Below, in pieces: positions 35,060 through 44,828 of a DNA stretch of 64,000 bases. Made by a program: the position numbers and the translations under genes. The stretch is from contig NZ_JAIZDA010000002.1 in assembly GCF_020404405.1 (NCBI RefSeq), positions 62,001-126,000 on the forward strand, in the 5' to 3' direction. The notes beneath the pieces were generated by a model. The model searched no databases. It was not told the DNA's origin and was given only the letters and a program-made list of their open reading frames with translations. The first letter of the stretch is position 1, and each line of letters starts with the position of its first letter. The stretch is from Novosphingobium sp. FKTRR1. GTDB lineage: Bacteria > Pseudomonadota > Alphaproteobacteria > Sphingomonadales > Sphingomonadaceae.

Positions 35060-35863
35060 TCAATGCCCGCAGGCGAGCGCCTCGATCACATCGTCGAGAC
35101 GGGCCGGGTCACCCAGCGCGATGACGTGGCCGCTCGATCCCTGCCGCAGCGGATCGCCGTTCCAATCGGCCATTGTGCCGCCCGCGCCTTCGACGATCGG
35201 CACCAATGCCGCCCAATCATGCAGCTTCAGGTTCGATTCGCACACCACATCAAGGTGCCCACTGGCGAGCATGGCATAGTTGTAGCAGTCGCCGCCCATG
35301 ACCATGCGCTTGTGATCGGTCTGCGCGGCCAGCGCCATGAAGTGCTCGCCATCGTGGTTGCTGAAGTAGTGCGGACCGGTGGTGGCGATGGCCGCCTCTG
35401 CCAGCGCCGGACAGGCGCGGGTACGCACCGGCTGACCGTTGAACAGGGTCGGACGCCCTGCCGCGCCGACCCAGCGTTCACGCAGGATCGGCTGGTCGAT
35501 CACGCCCAGCACCGGAAAGCCCTCGACCACCAGCGCGATCAGCGTGCCGAACAGCGGCCGCCCAGCGACAAAGCCGGTGGTACCGTCGATCGGATCGAGT
35601 ACCCATGTCCTCCCCGAAGTGCCCAAGGTGGTGCCGAATTCCTCGCCGATCACGCCGTCGTTCGGTGCCTCGACCGCCAGAACCGCGCGCATCGCCTCTT
35701 CGGCGGCGCGATCCGCAAGTGTCACCGGCGTGGCGTCGCCCTTGCGCTCGGCAGTCACCTTGCGGAAATGGGGCCGGATGGCGGCACCGGCGGCTTCGGC
35801 GAGGCGCTCGGCCAGGGCGATGTCGGCATCAAGCTGGGTGCGAGAAGGTGTGGGAGAGGTCAT
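35060..35863 (-). CDS. hisN: Histidinol-phosphatase, inositol-monophosphatase family
   Basis: 267 residues from ATG 35863. Metal-binding motifs of the IMPase fold: GVIGEEFG (Glu), WVLDPIDGTTGFVAGRPLFG (Asp pair) and KLHDWAALVPIVEGAGG (Asp). The GRPLFGTLIAL context is characteristic of HisN-type enzymes rather than SuhB. It dephosphorylates histidinol phosphate. It is upstream of metA on the same strand, with the riboswitch in between, and divergent from the AraC gene at 36135. Confidence 0.88.
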   Translation of the reverse strand: MTSPTPSRTQLDADIALAERLAEAAGAAIRPHFRKVTAERKGDATPVTLADRAAEEAMRAVLAVEAPNDGVIGEEFGTTLGTSGRTWVLDPIDGTTGFVAGRPLFGTLIALVVEGFPVLGVIDQPILRERWVGAAGRPTLFNGQPVRTRACPALAEAAIATTGPHYFSNHDGEHFMALAAQTDHKRMVMGGDCYNYAMLASGHLDVVCESNLKLHDWAALVPIVEGAGGTMADWNGDPLRQGSSGHVIALGDPARLDDVIEALACGH

Positions 35864-36134
35864 GCCGGCAGCATTGGCCCGACCGTCTGCACCGGTCAAG
35901 CGCTCCTGACGGTAAGGCGACACAGCCACCCAGCCAGGCCACGGCCGCCCCCCTGCGAATGGCCGCTCATGGGCCAAACCATGCCATGCCCGCCCCGAAC
36001 GAACCGCAACGGCCCGGCGAACCGGGCAAGTCTGTGATGAATGGTTCGTCTTTCGCGTGACGAGGCGCACAGTTATTGGCGCCGCCTTGCCCTACCCAGA
36101 TAGCATAACCGGGGCGGGCAACAGGGGCTTGGAC

Positions 36135-37079
36135 ATGTACAAGATCAGCAGACCGGGCATTGACCGGTCGATCGCGTCCGCAAGCGGAGCAACCCGTGAC
36201 GGCCAGCCACTTTCCTATAACCGCGCGCCGTCCGGTGACCTCGCCCCTTGGGTTGCGCGGTGCTATGTCACCATCGTAGATGCGCCCGCAAACCACCACC
36301 TGTCCTGCGGCCTGTTCAACGACACGGCCTGCCTGCGCATCCAGTTGCGTGGCAAATGGACCGCACAGACCGCTGATGGCGTCGAGCAGATGGAACAGGC
36401 CGCGCTTTATTTCGGGCCGCACTCCCGCCGCATGCCGATCAGCGTGACCGGCAGTTTCATCAGCGTCGGCGCTTCGCTGCGGCCGGGCGCGGCGCACGCG
36501 CTCGGCGGTGCGGCCACGAGCGAACACGTCGATCGACTGACCCCGATCGAGGCGTTGGGGCTGTTTTCCGAACGCTGGCTGCGCCTGTTCGATCCCGCCG
36601 CCGATGCTGAAAGCTGGATTCAGGCCATGGAGCATGAATTGCGCCGCCAGTTCGTTCGGCGCGGCGCGGCAGAACCGGACCCCTTTGTCGGGAAACTCGA
36701 GGCCGCCGCCTTTGTCGATCCCACGATCAGCGTGAAGCGCTTTGCCGATGAAGCCGGGATCGAGCAGCGGCGGTTGGAGCGACTGGTCAAGCGCGACTTC
36801 GGACTGACGCCCAAGCAGGTCTTGCGCCGCGCTCGCGCGCTCGACATGGCCAGCCACCTGCGCGGAGTGGCCGACCGCGAAGAGGCCGAATCGTTGGCGC
36901 TGCGCTATTATGACCAGAGCCACCTGATCCGCGATTTCGGTGCACTTTTCGGCATGAGTCCGCGCCAATTCGTTGAGCGCTCGCAACCCTTGCTCACCCT
37001 TGGGCTTGAAACGCGCCAATCCTGCCGCCTCGAAATGCTCGAAAGGCTGGCACCCGGTGACATTCGCCCCTGGCAATAA
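36135..37079 (+). CDS. AraC-family transcriptional regulator
   Basis: 314 residues from ATG 36135. The N-terminal domain has YNRAPSGDLAPWVARCYVTI and RIQLRGKWTAQTADG, resembling the DUF6597-type N-terminal domain of AraC proteins. The C-terminal DNA-binding part shows RFADEAGIEQRRLERLVKRD, then YYDQSHLIRDFGALFGMSPRQF. It is 199 bp upstream of the RTX protein on the same strand; a 17-bp inverted repeat at 37100-37116 lies right behind it and might be its or another regulator's operator. Targets are unknown. Confidence 0.87.
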   Translation: MYKISRPGIDRSIASASGATRDGQPLSYNRAPSGDLAPWVARCYVTIVDAPANHHLSCGLFNDTACLRIQLRGKWTAQTADGVEQMEQAALYFGPHSRRMPISVTGSFISVGASLRPGAAHALGGAATSEHVDRLTPIEALGLFSERWLRLFDPAADAESWIQAMEHELRRQFVRRGAAEPDPFVGKLEAAAFVDPTISVKRFADEAGIEQRRLERLVKRDFGLTPKQVLRRARALDMASHLRGVADREEAESLALRYYDQSHLIRDFGALFGMSPRQFVERSQPLLTLGLETRQSCRLEMLERLAPGDIRPWQ

Positions 37080-37099
37080 GGTCTCTGCGGTTCGCCCAT

Positions 37100-37116
37100 A
37101 CTGAGATTTACTCAGT
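37100..37116 (+). promoter_or_regulatory. Inverted repeat upstream of the RTX gene
   Basis: ACTGAG and CTCAGT separated by ATTTA, a perfect 6-5-6 palindrome. It lies 21 bp after the AraC stop and about 160 bp before the RTX start. It is a candidate operator; no direct evidence for binding. Confidence 0.4.
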
Positions 37117-37278
37117 CGCTTACCCGAAATATCTGCGCGAATGTAACGCAGCTTACGCGGAACTCTGACTAATTCTCTCCCGGAGTGGGCTTCAAGCCAG
37201 CACAATCAGCAAGTGACCCACCTCGCCTTTCGCAACCAGGTGGTGGAGCTGGCTGATCCATCATCGGGGGTAATGACC

Positions 37279-39372
37279 ATGGCGAATCACAATCCTGCCC
37301 TGACCGGCACGTTGGCGATCCTGCCGCACGCGACCGCCGGGCACAGCTATTTCATCTCGAACGCAACGCTGCTTGCCGGGGTCACAGACCCCGACGTCGG
37401 CCAGACACTGTTCCCGGGCAACCTCATCGCTCCCAATTGCTGGGTCACGAACACCGGAGACGGCTGGTTGTTCGTCCCTGCCGAAACCTTCACCGGCCCG
37501 GTCAGCTTCACTTATGCGGTGACGGATGCCAATGGCGGCGCGCTGGTACTTTCGCAGTCCTTCACGGTCGATACACCAACCGCCCCGGCCCCGCACTTGG
37601 TGCTGTCGGGCACGCACACCGTCGCCGAAAACAGCGCCGAAGGCACGGTCATCGGCACCGTCTCGAATGCGGGCGCAGCCGTCGCGGGGCTGACATACTC
37701 GTTGCTTGACAACAACGGCGGCACGTATGTCATCAACCACCTGACCGGCGTGGTGACCATCGGTGCCGGTGCTGCCGAGATCATCGGCGGGCCCAACGGC
37801 GGTGCGCTCGACGGCAACCGACTCGACTATGAATCATTCCCGCACCAGCAAATCGTGGTGGTCGCGACCGCAGCCGACGGCACCAAGTATTACAACGTCA
37901 TCGGCATCGACCTGACCAATGTGTTCGAGAACCACCAGCTTGAATTCGGCCCCGGCAACGACACCTTTACCGCGCCCAATGATGAGAACTGGCGCCTGCT
38001 TGGCCAAGGCGGCACCGACACGCTGACCGGCGCAGGCGGCAACGACACCTTCTATGGCGGCACCGGCAATGACACCATGGTTGGCGGCGGCGGCAACGAC
38101 ACGTTCGAGATCGGCAGGCGTGCCGGCTTCGACAGCATCGACGGCGGCACCGGCACCGACACGATCAAGGCGGTCGAGGACAATGTCGCGATCGGCCTGA
38201 CCACGTTTACCGGGATCGAGGCGATCACCGCCGACGGCCATGCCGGGGTTACGATTTCGGGCACCATGAATGCCGACACGCTGGACTTTACAGGCGTGAC
38301 GCTGACCGGAATCGCCGCCATCCTTGGCAGCAAGGGTGCCGACACCATCACCGGCAGTGCGGGCGACGACACCATCGTTGGCGGTTATGGCGACGACGTG
38401 CTGGCCGGTGGGCAAGGCAACGACACCTTCCTGATCGGGGCGTCCGCGGGCAAGGACAGCATCGACGGCGGTGCAGGCACCGACACGATCAAGGCCACCG
38501 CCGACAACCTCAAGCTGAGCTTCAGCGCGCTGAACTCGATCGAGGCGATCACCGCCGACGGCCATTCGGGGATCAAGATTGTCGGGACCAGCGGCGCAGA
38601 CACCCTCGATTTCAGCGCCACCACGCTGACCGGGATCGTGTCGATCGAAGGCGGTGCGGGCGCCGACACCATCACCGGCAGCGCGGGCAACGACACCATC
38701 GTCGGCGGCACCGGCATCGACGCGCTGAACGGCGGACAGGGCAACGATACTTTCCTCGTCGCGCTGGGTGCTGGCGCTGACAGTTACAACGGCGGCGCCG
38801 GCACCGACACGATCAAGGCGGCCGTCGACAACGTCAACCTCTCGTTTACCTCGCTCACCTCGATCGAGGCGATCAGCGCGGATGGCCATTCCGGCGTCAC
38901 CATCGTCGGCAGCACGCTGGCCGACACGATCGATCTGACCGGCATCACGCTGACCGGCATCGCCGCGATCACCGGTGGCATGGGCGATGACACGATCAAG
39001 GGCAGCGCGGGCAACGACACGATCATCGGCGGCGCCGGCGCCGATACGCTGACCGGCAACGGTGGCAGCGACACGTTCGCGTTCACGGCGGTGTCGTCCA
39101 GCCTCACCGGCGTGAAAGCCGATCACGTCACCGACTTTGCGACCGGCGACAAGATCGACCTGTCGGCCATCGATGCGGATGCGGTCACCGCTGGCGTGCA
39201 GCACTTCAGCTTCATCGGCACGGCCGATTTCACAGGTCTTGGTCAGTTGCGACTGGGAACCGACGGCGGCCATGCGGCGTTGTACGGCAATACCGTCGGC
39301 AGCCTGAAGGCCGACTTCGAGATCGTGCTCGACAACAATGCGACGATCCACTTGGCCGACCTGGTGCTTTGA
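37279..39372 (+). CDS. RTX repeat calcium-binding protein with cadherin-like N-terminus
   Basis: 697 residues from ATG 37279, chosen because GGGGG lies 8 nt upstream; ATG 37273 and GTG 37213 are alternatives. No Sec signal is visible, as expected for type I secretion. The N-terminus holds two immunoglobulin-like parts: VSFTYAVTDANGG (tandem-95 type) and a cadherin-like part (HTVAENSAEGTVIGTVSNAG; LTYSLLDNNGG). RTX nonapeptides follow (GAGGNDTFYGGTGNDTMVGG), then three 108-residue units. The C-terminus (VTDFATGDKIDLSAIDADAV) matches the serralysin-type C-terminal domain used for export. It is likely a surface or extracellular protein; no ABC exporter is nearby. Confidence 0.9.
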   Translation: MANHNPALTGTLAILPHATAGHSYFISNATLLAGVTDPDVGQTLFPGNLIAPNCWVTNTGDGWLFVPAETFTGPVSFTYAVTDANGGALVLSQSFTVDTPTAPAPHLVLSGTHTVAENSAEGTVIGTVSNAGAAVAGLTYSLLDNNGGTYVINHLTGVVTIGAGAAEIIGGPNGGALDGNRLDYESFPHQQIVVVATAADGTKYYNVIGIDLTNVFENHQLEFGPGNDTFTAPNDENWRLLGQGGTDTLTGAGGNDTFYGGTGNDTMVGGGGNDTFEIGRRAGFDSIDGGTGTDTIKAVEDNVAIGLTTFTGIEAITADGHAGVTISGTMNADTLDFTGVTLTGIAAILGSKGADTITGSAGDDTIVGGYGDDVLAGGQGNDTFLIGASAGKDSIDGGAGTDTIKATADNLKLSFSALNSIEAITADGHSGIKIVGTSGADTLDFSATTLTGIVSIEGGAGADTITGSAGNDTIVGGTGIDALNGGQGNDTFLVALGAGADSYNGGAGTDTIKAAVDNVNLSFTSLTSIEAISADGHSGVTIVGSTLADTIDLTGITLTGIAAITGGMGDDTIKGSAGNDTIIGGAGADTLTGNGGSDTFAFTAVSSSLTGVKADHVTDFATGDKIDLSAIDADAVTAGVQHFSFIGTADFTGLGQLRLGTDGGHAALYGNTVGSLKADFEIVLDNNATIHLADLVL
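38131..39102 (+). repeat. Three tandem 324-bp units in the RTX gene
   Basis: Units start at 38131, 38455 and 38779, each 324 bp (108 codons). Each opens with DS(I/Y)(D/N)GG, then GTDTIKA, IEAI(T/S)ADGH(A/S)G, LTGI, GADTITGSAG-type RTX turns and GGQGNDTFL in the first two. The third ends by running into the export domain. High DNA similarity between units indicates duplication within the gene. Confidence 0.9.
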
Positions 39373-39438
39373 CCGGTCAGCCGCGCGGGGGGCGAGCCGT
39401 CTGGCCGGCCGTCCCCCTGCGCTTCATGTGTTAAACGC

Positions 39439-40374
39439 TCAGTCGAACAGGCTCGAAACCGAGCTTTCGTCGGCGATGCGCCGGATGGCTTCGCCGATCA
39501 GCGGGGCGATCGTCATCACGCGGATGCGGTTCGAATCGCGCGTCGCCTCGGTCGGCAGGATGGTGTCGGTGATCACCAGTTCCTTCAGCGCCGAATTGGT
39601 GACGCGGGCCACCGCGCCGCCCGACAGGACGCCGTGCGTGATGTAGGCGGCAACGCCCTTGGCCCCGGCATCCATCAGCGCTTGCGCCGCGTTGCACAGC
39701 GTACCGCCCGAATCGATGATGTCGTCGATCAGGATGCACATGCGGCCCTTGACCTCACCGATGATGTTCATCACCTCGCTCTGGCCGGGCCGGTCGCGAC
39801 GCTTGTCGACGATCGCAAGCGGCGCATTGTCGAGCCGCTTGGCCAGCGCGCGGGCACGCACCACGCCGCCGACGTCGGGCGAGACGACCATCAGCTTTTC
39901 CGCACCATATCGCGTCTGGATGTCCGCCGCCATGACCGGCGCAGCAAACAGGTTGTCGGTCGGAATGTCGAAGAAGCCCTGAATCTGCCCGGCGTGCAAG
40001 TCCACCGCCAGCACGCGGTCGGCGCCTGCGGTGGTGATCAGGTTGGCCACCAGCTTGGCCGAGATCGGTGTGCGTGGCCCCGGCTTGCGGTCCTGCCGGG
40101 CATAGCCGAAGTACGGCACCACTGCGGTGATCCGCCGGGCCGACGCGCGGCGCAGCGCATCGATGCAGATCAGCAGCTCCAGCAAGTTGTCGTTGGCCGG
40201 ATAGCTCGTCGACTGGACGATGAACACGTCCTCGCCACGAACGTTCTCGTAGATTTCGACGAACACCTCTTCATCGGCAAACCGGCGGACCGATGCCTCG
40301 GTCAGCGGGGTTTCGAGATAGGCGGCGATGGCACGGGCGAGCGGCAAGTTGCCGTTGCCGGACATGATCTTCAT
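39439..40374 (-). CDS. prsA: Ribose-phosphate pyrophosphokinase
   Basis: 311 residues from ATG 40374 ([16 protein letters not shown]). ATP-binding [20 protein letters not shown] and the PRPP signature [18 protein letters not shown] are intact. It makes PRPP from ribose 5-phosphate and ATP for nucleotide, histidine and NAD synthesis. It is divergent from nadE, which consumes a PRPP-derived product, with 172 bp between the starts. Confidence 0.97.
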   Translation of the reverse strand: MKIMSGNGNLPLARAIAAYLETPLTEASVRRFADEEVFVEIYENVRGEDVFIVQSTSYPANDNLLELLICIDALRRASARRITAVVPYFGYARQDRKPGPRTPISAKLVANLITTAGADRVLAVDLHAGQIQGFFDIPTDNLFAAPVMAADIQTRYGAEKLMVVSPDVGGVVRARALAKRLDNAPLAIVDKRRDRPGQSEVMNIIGEVKGRMCILIDDIIDSGGTLCNAAQALMDAGAKGVAAYITHGVLSGGAVARVTNSALKELVITDTILPTEATRDSNRIRVMTIAPLIGEAIRRIADESSVSSLFD

Positions 40375-40546
40375 GAGGCTTTCCGAGTCCCTAGCATGGC
40401 AAGCTCTGACGCGCGCCTTAGCCCAAGATGACAGCTTTGCAACCTTGCGCGATGGCACTGTCCACCGACGTGACACTTGCACCTTTCCCGCATGGGCGGA
40501 AAACCACCCCTTGATGCGGCGCGAACTTGGCTCCAAGTGTCGGGTC

Positions 40547-42214
40547 ATGGCCGACAAACTCATCATCACGCTCGCGCAGTTGAATCAGAACGTCGGCGAT
40601 CTGGCCGCGAACGTGGCAGGCATGCTCGCCGCACGCGCCGCTTCGCCGCACAGCGACCTGATCGTGTATCCGGAAATGCAGTTGATCGGCTACCCGCCCG
40701 AGGATCTGATCCAGAAACCGGCGCTGATCGAGCGCGCCGCCGCTGAACTGCACAAGCTGGCGGCGGTCACCGCCGACGGCGGGCCAGCCATGCTGGTGGG
40801 ATCGGTGTTCGTGCGCGACGGCGCGCTGCACAATGGCGTTGCCCTGCTCGAAGGCGGGCGGGTGGCGGCGACCCGCTTCAAGCACGAATTGCCCAACTTC
40901 GGCACGTTCGATGAAAAGCGCTATTTCCTGCCCGGCCCTTTGCCAGAACCGGTGCTGTTCAAGGGCGCGATGCTGGGTCTGCCGATCTGCGAGGACATCT
41001 GGCACCCCGACGTCTGCCGCCATCTGGCGCAACTGGGCGCGGAAATTTTCGTCTGCATCAACGGCAGCCCCTACGAGATCGACAAGGACGTGCTGCGGAT
41101 CGACGGCGTGGCCAAGCGCCGTGCGATCGATACCGGCATCCCGCTGATCTACCTCAACCGCGTGGGCGGGCAGGACGAGGTGGTTCACGATGGCGCCAGC
41201 TTCGTCGTCGGCCCCGAAGGCGCGCTGTGGGTGCAGATGCCCGACTGGGAAGAGGCGATCGAAGACACGGTGTGGCGCCGTGTGGCATCGGGCAGCGGCC
41301 ACCGCTGGCGGTGCGAGGCGGGCGCGGTCGCCGAAACCACCGAGCACCCCGAGGACATCTATTGCGCCATGGTGCTGGCCTTGCGCGACTATGTCGACAA
41401 GAACCGCTTTCCCGGCGTGGTGCTGGGGCTGTCGGGCGGCATCGACTCCGCGATCTGCGCGGCCATCGCGGTCGATGCGCTGGGGGCGGAGCGGGTGTGG
41501 TGCGTGATGATGCCCAGCCGCTACACCAGCGAGGAAAGCCTTGAGGACGCCGCAGGCTGCGCCGAACTGTTGGGCGTGCGGCTCGACACGATCCCGATCG
41601 CGCCTGCCATCGACGGCTTTGCCGACATGCTCGCCCCGGTCTTTGCCGGGCGCGAGCCCGACCTGACCGAGGAAAACCTCCAGTCACGCATTCGCGGCAC
41701 TACTCTGATGGCGCTGTCGAACAAGTTCGGGCCGATGCTGGTGACCACCGGCAACAAAAGCGAGATGAGCGTCGGCTATGCCACGATCTATGGCGACATG
41801 AACGGCGGCTACAACCCGATCAAGGACGCCTACAAGACCACCGTCTTTGCCATTTCGGCTTGGCGCAACACAAAGAAGCCCAAGATCGGCCTTGGCCCCG
41901 ATGGTCCGGTCATGCCGCAGCGGGTGATCACCAAGCCGCCCAGCGCCGAATTGCGCCCCGACCAGAAGGATTCGGATTCGCTGCCCGATTACCCGGTACT
42001 CGATGCGGTCCTGCTTGGGCTTGTGGAGCACGAAAAGAGCGTCGACCAGATCGTGGCCGAAGGCTTCGATCGCGCCACCGTGGTGCGGGTGGAGCGCCTG
42101 CTGAACCTCGCCGAATACAAGCGGCGTCAGGCCCCGCCGGGCGTCAAGCTGGGCAGCCGCAACTTCGGCCGCGACCGGCGCTATCCGATCACCAACGGGT
42201 TCAGGACCGCCTAG
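40547..42214 (+). CDS. nadE: Glutamine-dependent NAD+ synthetase
   Basis: 555 residues. N-terminal nitrilase-type glutaminase: Glu in [13 protein letters not shown], Lys in [10 protein letters not shown] region and Cys in [13 protein letters not shown]-terminal synthetase: PP-loop [16 protein letters not shown], then [20 protein letters not shown]. It amidates nicotinic acid adenine dinucleotide using glutamine. The frame is open upstream to 40328, but conserved sequence begins at [18 protein letters not shown]. Confidence 0.96.
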   Translation: MADKLIITLAQLNQNVGDLAANVAGMLAARAASPHSDLIVYPEMQLIGYPPEDLIQKPALIERAAAELHKLAAVTADGGPAMLVGSVFVRDGALHNGVALLEGGRVAATRFKHELPNFGTFDEKRYFLPGPLPEPVLFKGAMLGLPICEDIWHPDVCRHLAQLGAEIFVCINGSPYEIDKDVLRIDGVAKRRAIDTGIPLIYLNRVGGQDEVVHDGASFVVGPEGALWVQMPDWEEAIEDTVWRRVASGSGHRWRCEAGAVAETTEHPEDIYCAMVLALRDYVDKNRFPGVVLGLSGGIDSAICAAIAVDALGAERVWCVMMPSRYTSEESLEDAAGCAELLGVRLDTIPIAPAIDGFADMLAPVFAGREPDLTEENLQSRIRGTTLMALSNKFGPMLVTTGNKSEMSVGYATIYGDMNGGYNPIKDAYKTTVFAISAWRNTKKPKIGLGPDGPVMPQRVITKPPSAELRPDQKDSDSLPDYPVLDAVLLGLVEHEKSVDQIVAEGFDRATVVRVERLLNLAEYKRRQAPPGVKLGSRNFGRDRRYPITNGFRTA

Positions 42215-42220
42215 CCGGGT

Positions 42221-42282
42221 TTTTGCGAGCGATTCTCATTGACGCAGGCGTGGAGCGCCCATAACTTGCGAATCGTTCGCAA
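42221..42282 (+). promoter_or_regulatory. Two Fur-box-like elements upstream of the DUF6628-like gene
   Basis: The first is around 42223-42243 and contains TTGCGAGCGATTCTCATT, close to alphaproteobacterial Fur boxes (TGC..AT..TTCTCATT). The second is a perfect 7-3-7 palindrome, TTGCGAA-TCG-TTCGCAA, at 42266-42282, just before the AAAGGAG ribosome site. Two such elements 25 bp apart suggest iron-dependent repression of the gene at 42299. No experiment supports this. Confidence 0.5.
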
Positions 42283-42298
42283 CAAAGGAGCCCCGCCG

Positions 42299-42721
42299 AT
42301 GCCCGCTGCCTTGGACCATGCCGCCGCCACCATCGCCGCGTTGGGCCGTTCGCCAGACTTGCGCGCGCTGTCGCTCGTTGGCGTAAAAGTGATTACCGCA
42401 CTGCGCCTGTGCGCGCTGGCAGAGCGCGACGGGCTGGACCCGGCCCCCGATCTGGCGCGGCGTTTTCACAATCTGGAGGCGGCCTTTGCCGTGGTCGATC
42501 TGGCGCAGACGATGGCGCGGGTGTGGCCCGAACCGATCATGGTCAACCGCCCGTGTTGCCTGTGCCTGTCGCCGGACGAAGCGACACTGGCCAACATGCT
42601 CCGCGCCGCCGCACGCGCCGATCGTGCAGGGTTCGGCGATGCGATGGCCGGCTTCATCCGCGCCGACCGGCATGAGGCGCTGTGGAACGCCTGTGTGCAT
42701 GTGATAGCGCTGCTGGCCTGA
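42299..42721 (+). CDS. DUF6628-like small protein
   Basis: 140 residues, ATG 42299 with AAAGGAG eight bases upstream. Mostly alpha-helical, rich in Ala/Arg/Leu, with a Cys cluster in NRPCCLCLSPDEATL followed by LRAAARADRAGFGDAM. The cluster followed by a DE and a second helical half resembles DUF6628 proteins of sphingomonads; I name it on recall, so treat it as tentative. Function unknown. The Cys motif and the Fur-like boxes upstream fit an iron-related role. Confidence 0.7.
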   Translation: MPAALDHAAATIAALGRSPDLRALSLVGVKVITALRLCALAERDGLDPAPDLARRFHNLEAAFAVVDLAQTMARVWPEPIMVNRPCCLCLSPDEATLANMLRAAARADRAGFGDAMAGFIRADRHEALWNACVHVIALLA

Positions 42722-42787
42722 TCGTTCGGTTCTGCGACCCGATGCGGTTGGCCTTGCCGCACCGGCCACCGCCGCTATTAGGCAGGC

Positions 42788-44134
42788 ATGACCGAACCCA
42801 GCCAAACCGTCGTCACCCGTTTCGCCCCATCACCCACGGGTCGCTTGCACGTCGGCAACATCCGCACGGCGCTGCACAACTGGCTGCTGGCCAAGCGGCA
42901 CGGCGGGCGATTTCTGCTGCGCATCGACGATACCGATGCCGCGCGCAGCAAGGAAGAACATGTCGAGGCGATCCGCGCCGATCTGAACTGGCTGGGCCTG
43001 ATCCCTGAAAGCGAAGTGCGCCAGTCGCAACGCTTCGCGCTGTATGAAACGCGCTTTGCCGAACTGGTCGCCGCAGGGCGCATCTACCCTTGCTATGAAA
43101 CCGCGCAGGAGCTTGATCTGCGGCGCAAGGTGCTGCTGGGGCGGGGCCTGCCGCCGATCTATGACCGTGCCGCCCTGAACCTGACCGAGGCGGAGCGGGC
43201 CGAGAAGGAAGCGGCCGGGACTGCCCCGCACTGGCGCTTCCTGCTCGACCACGACACACCGATCACGTGGGAGGACGGCATCCGGGGCACCCAGCATTTC
43301 GATGCGCGCCAGATGTCCGATCCGGTGATCCGCCGTGCCGATGGTTCGTGGCTCTATATGTTTCCCTCGGCCATCGACGACGTGGACATGGCCGTCACCG
43401 ACGTGCTGCGTGGCGAGGATCACGTCTCCAACACTGCCACGCAAGTGCAAATGTTCGCCGCGCTGGGCGCGACCGCCCCGCGCTTCGCCCACGCGGCGCT
43501 GCTGACCGGAGCAGAGGGCAAACTGTCCAAGCGCCTCGGTTCGCTGGGTGTCGAGGACTTGCGTGCCGAAGGAATCGAGCCCGAGGCACTGGTTGCGCTC
43601 CTTGCCCGGCTGGGCACGTCCGATCCGGTCGATGCCGCGCTCGATGCCGATGCGCTGGCCGCCAGCTTCGACCTGTCGCGCTTTGGCCGCGCGCCCGCGC
43701 GATTTGACGAAGCCGAATTGGCACGCGTCAACGCCACCGTGGTCCACCACCTGCCCTTCGCTCGCGTGGCGCACCTGCTGCCCGCAGGCATGGGCGAAGC
43801 GGCGTGGGAGGCGATCCGCCCCAACCTGTCGCACATCGGTGAGGCGGCGGAATGGTGGCAGGTCATCACCGGCCCGGTCACACCACCCGCGTTTGACGAC
43901 GAAACCCGCGCTTTCCTGAATCAGGCCGCCACCGTGGCCGCCGGACTCGATTGGGGCGCCGATCCGTGGAGCGCGCTGACCACGTCGCTGAAGGAGGCCA
44001 CCGGCCGCAAGGGCAAGGCGCTGTTCCTGCCGCTGCGTCAGGCGCTGACCGCCATGGACCACGGCCCCGACATGAAAACGCTACTGCCGCTGATCGACAA
44101 GCACGAGGCGGTGGCGCGGCTGGTTCAGGACTAA
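42788..44134 (+). CDS. gltX: Glutamyl-tRNA synthetase
   Basis: 448 residues. HIGH motif in FAPSPTGRLHVGNIRTAL, GluRS signature LRIDDTDAARSKEEHVE, WLYMFPSAIDDVDMAVT and the KMSKS-type EGKLSKRLGSLG. It charges tRNA-Glu, and in alphaproteobacteria without GlnRS also tRNA-Gln as a precursor. Many alphaproteobacteria have two GluRS genes; this sequence has a short C-terminus and KLSKR, which may correspond to the second type. A second copy would be elsewhere in the genome. Confidence 0.94.
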   Translation: MTEPSQTVVTRFAPSPTGRLHVGNIRTALHNWLLAKRHGGRFLLRIDDTDAARSKEEHVEAIRADLNWLGLIPESEVRQSQRFALYETRFAELVAAGRIYPCYETAQELDLRRKVLLGRGLPPIYDRAALNLTEAERAEKEAAGTAPHWRFLLDHDTPITWEDGIRGTQHFDARQMSDPVIRRADGSWLYMFPSAIDDVDMAVTDVLRGEDHVSNTATQVQMFAALGATAPRFAHAALLTGAEGKLSKRLGSLGVEDLRAEGIEPEALVALLARLGTSDPVDAALDADALAASFDLSRFGRAPARFDEAELARVNATVVHHLPFARVAHLLPAGMGEAAWEAIRPNLSHIGEAAEWWQVITGPVTPPAFDDETRAFLNQAATVAAGLDWGADPWSALTTSLKEATGRKGKALFLPLRQALTAMDHGPDMKTLLPLIDKHEAVARLVQD

Positions 44135-44175
44135 GACCCCTACCCCCGTCTCGGCGGGGGCCGGATTGCCCGCTC

Positions 44176-44748
44176 TCAAGCCCTGCCGGTCTGGGCCACC
44201 AGGTGACTGGGGTCGATGCCTTCGGCGCGCCAGGTGGCGGCCCAGCGGGCTTCGGTCGGCGTATCGAACAGGATCGCGCTGCGTCCTTCGGCGGCAAACC
44301 AGCCGTGCTGGCGCATTTCGCCTTCGAGCTGCCCGCCGCCCCACCCGGCATAGCCGAGCGACACCAGATAGCGCGACGGCCCCGTCCCCGCCGCGATCGC
44401 GCGCAGCACATCGAGCGAGGCGGTCAGCGCACCCAACGGGTTGACCGTCATCGTGCCCGCTCCGCCCCAATCGTTCGAATGCAGCACGAATCCGCGCGAT
44501 TGCTCGACGGGACCGCCGTTGAGCACCGGCACATCGCGCGCAACGCCCGGATCGATGCCGACATCCTCAAGCAAGCCGTGCAGCGTCAGCGTGTCGCGCT
44601 GATGGCCGATGCCGATGCCCAGTGCGCCGTTTTCATCGTGCATGCACATCGCCAGCACTGCACGATCAAAGCGGGCGTCGCCCATGCCGGGCATGGCGAG
44701 CAGGATTCGCCCCGAAAGGTATTGCGCTTGCATCATCCCCTTGAACAT
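44176..44748 (-). CDS. YqgE/AlgH (DUF179) family protein
   Basis: 190 residues. The family pattern is clear: YLSGRILLAMPGMGDARFDRAV, then GALGIGIGHQRD, PVLNGGPVEQSRGFVLH, RYLVSLGYAGWGGGQLEGE and WFAAEGRSAILFDT. Cytoplasmic protein of unknown biochemical role; AlgH is linked to alginate gene regulation in Pseudomonas. The start could also be the second or third Met (MMQAQYL). It is convergent with gltX; a short G/C hairpin at 44143-44160 separates them. Confidence 0.92.
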   Translation of the reverse strand: MFKGMMQAQYLSGRILLAMPGMGDARFDRAVLAMCMHDENGALGIGIGHQRDTLTLHGLLEDVGIDPGVARDVPVLNGGPVEQSRGFVLHSNDWGGAGTMTVNPLGALTASLDVLRAIAAGTGPSRYLVSLGYAGWGGGQLEGEMRQHGWFAAEGRSAILFDTPTEARWAATWRAEGIDPSHLVAQTGRA

Positions 44749-44828
44749 AGGGGAGCGGATGGCCGCTGCCTAGCACTGCGGACACAAGGGCAGCGGGCAT
44801 TCAACAGCGCGGCACCCCGACCATCCGC

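Noticed and set aside
37834..39351. Minus-strand open frame of about 500 codons inside the RTX gene
   Set aside because: Created by the repeated GC-rich RTX units; repeats appear in the antisense translation too but without any family match.
44143..44160. G/C hairpin after gltX as a terminator
   Set aside because: The stem is short and no T-run follows on either strand, so it is not called as a terminator.
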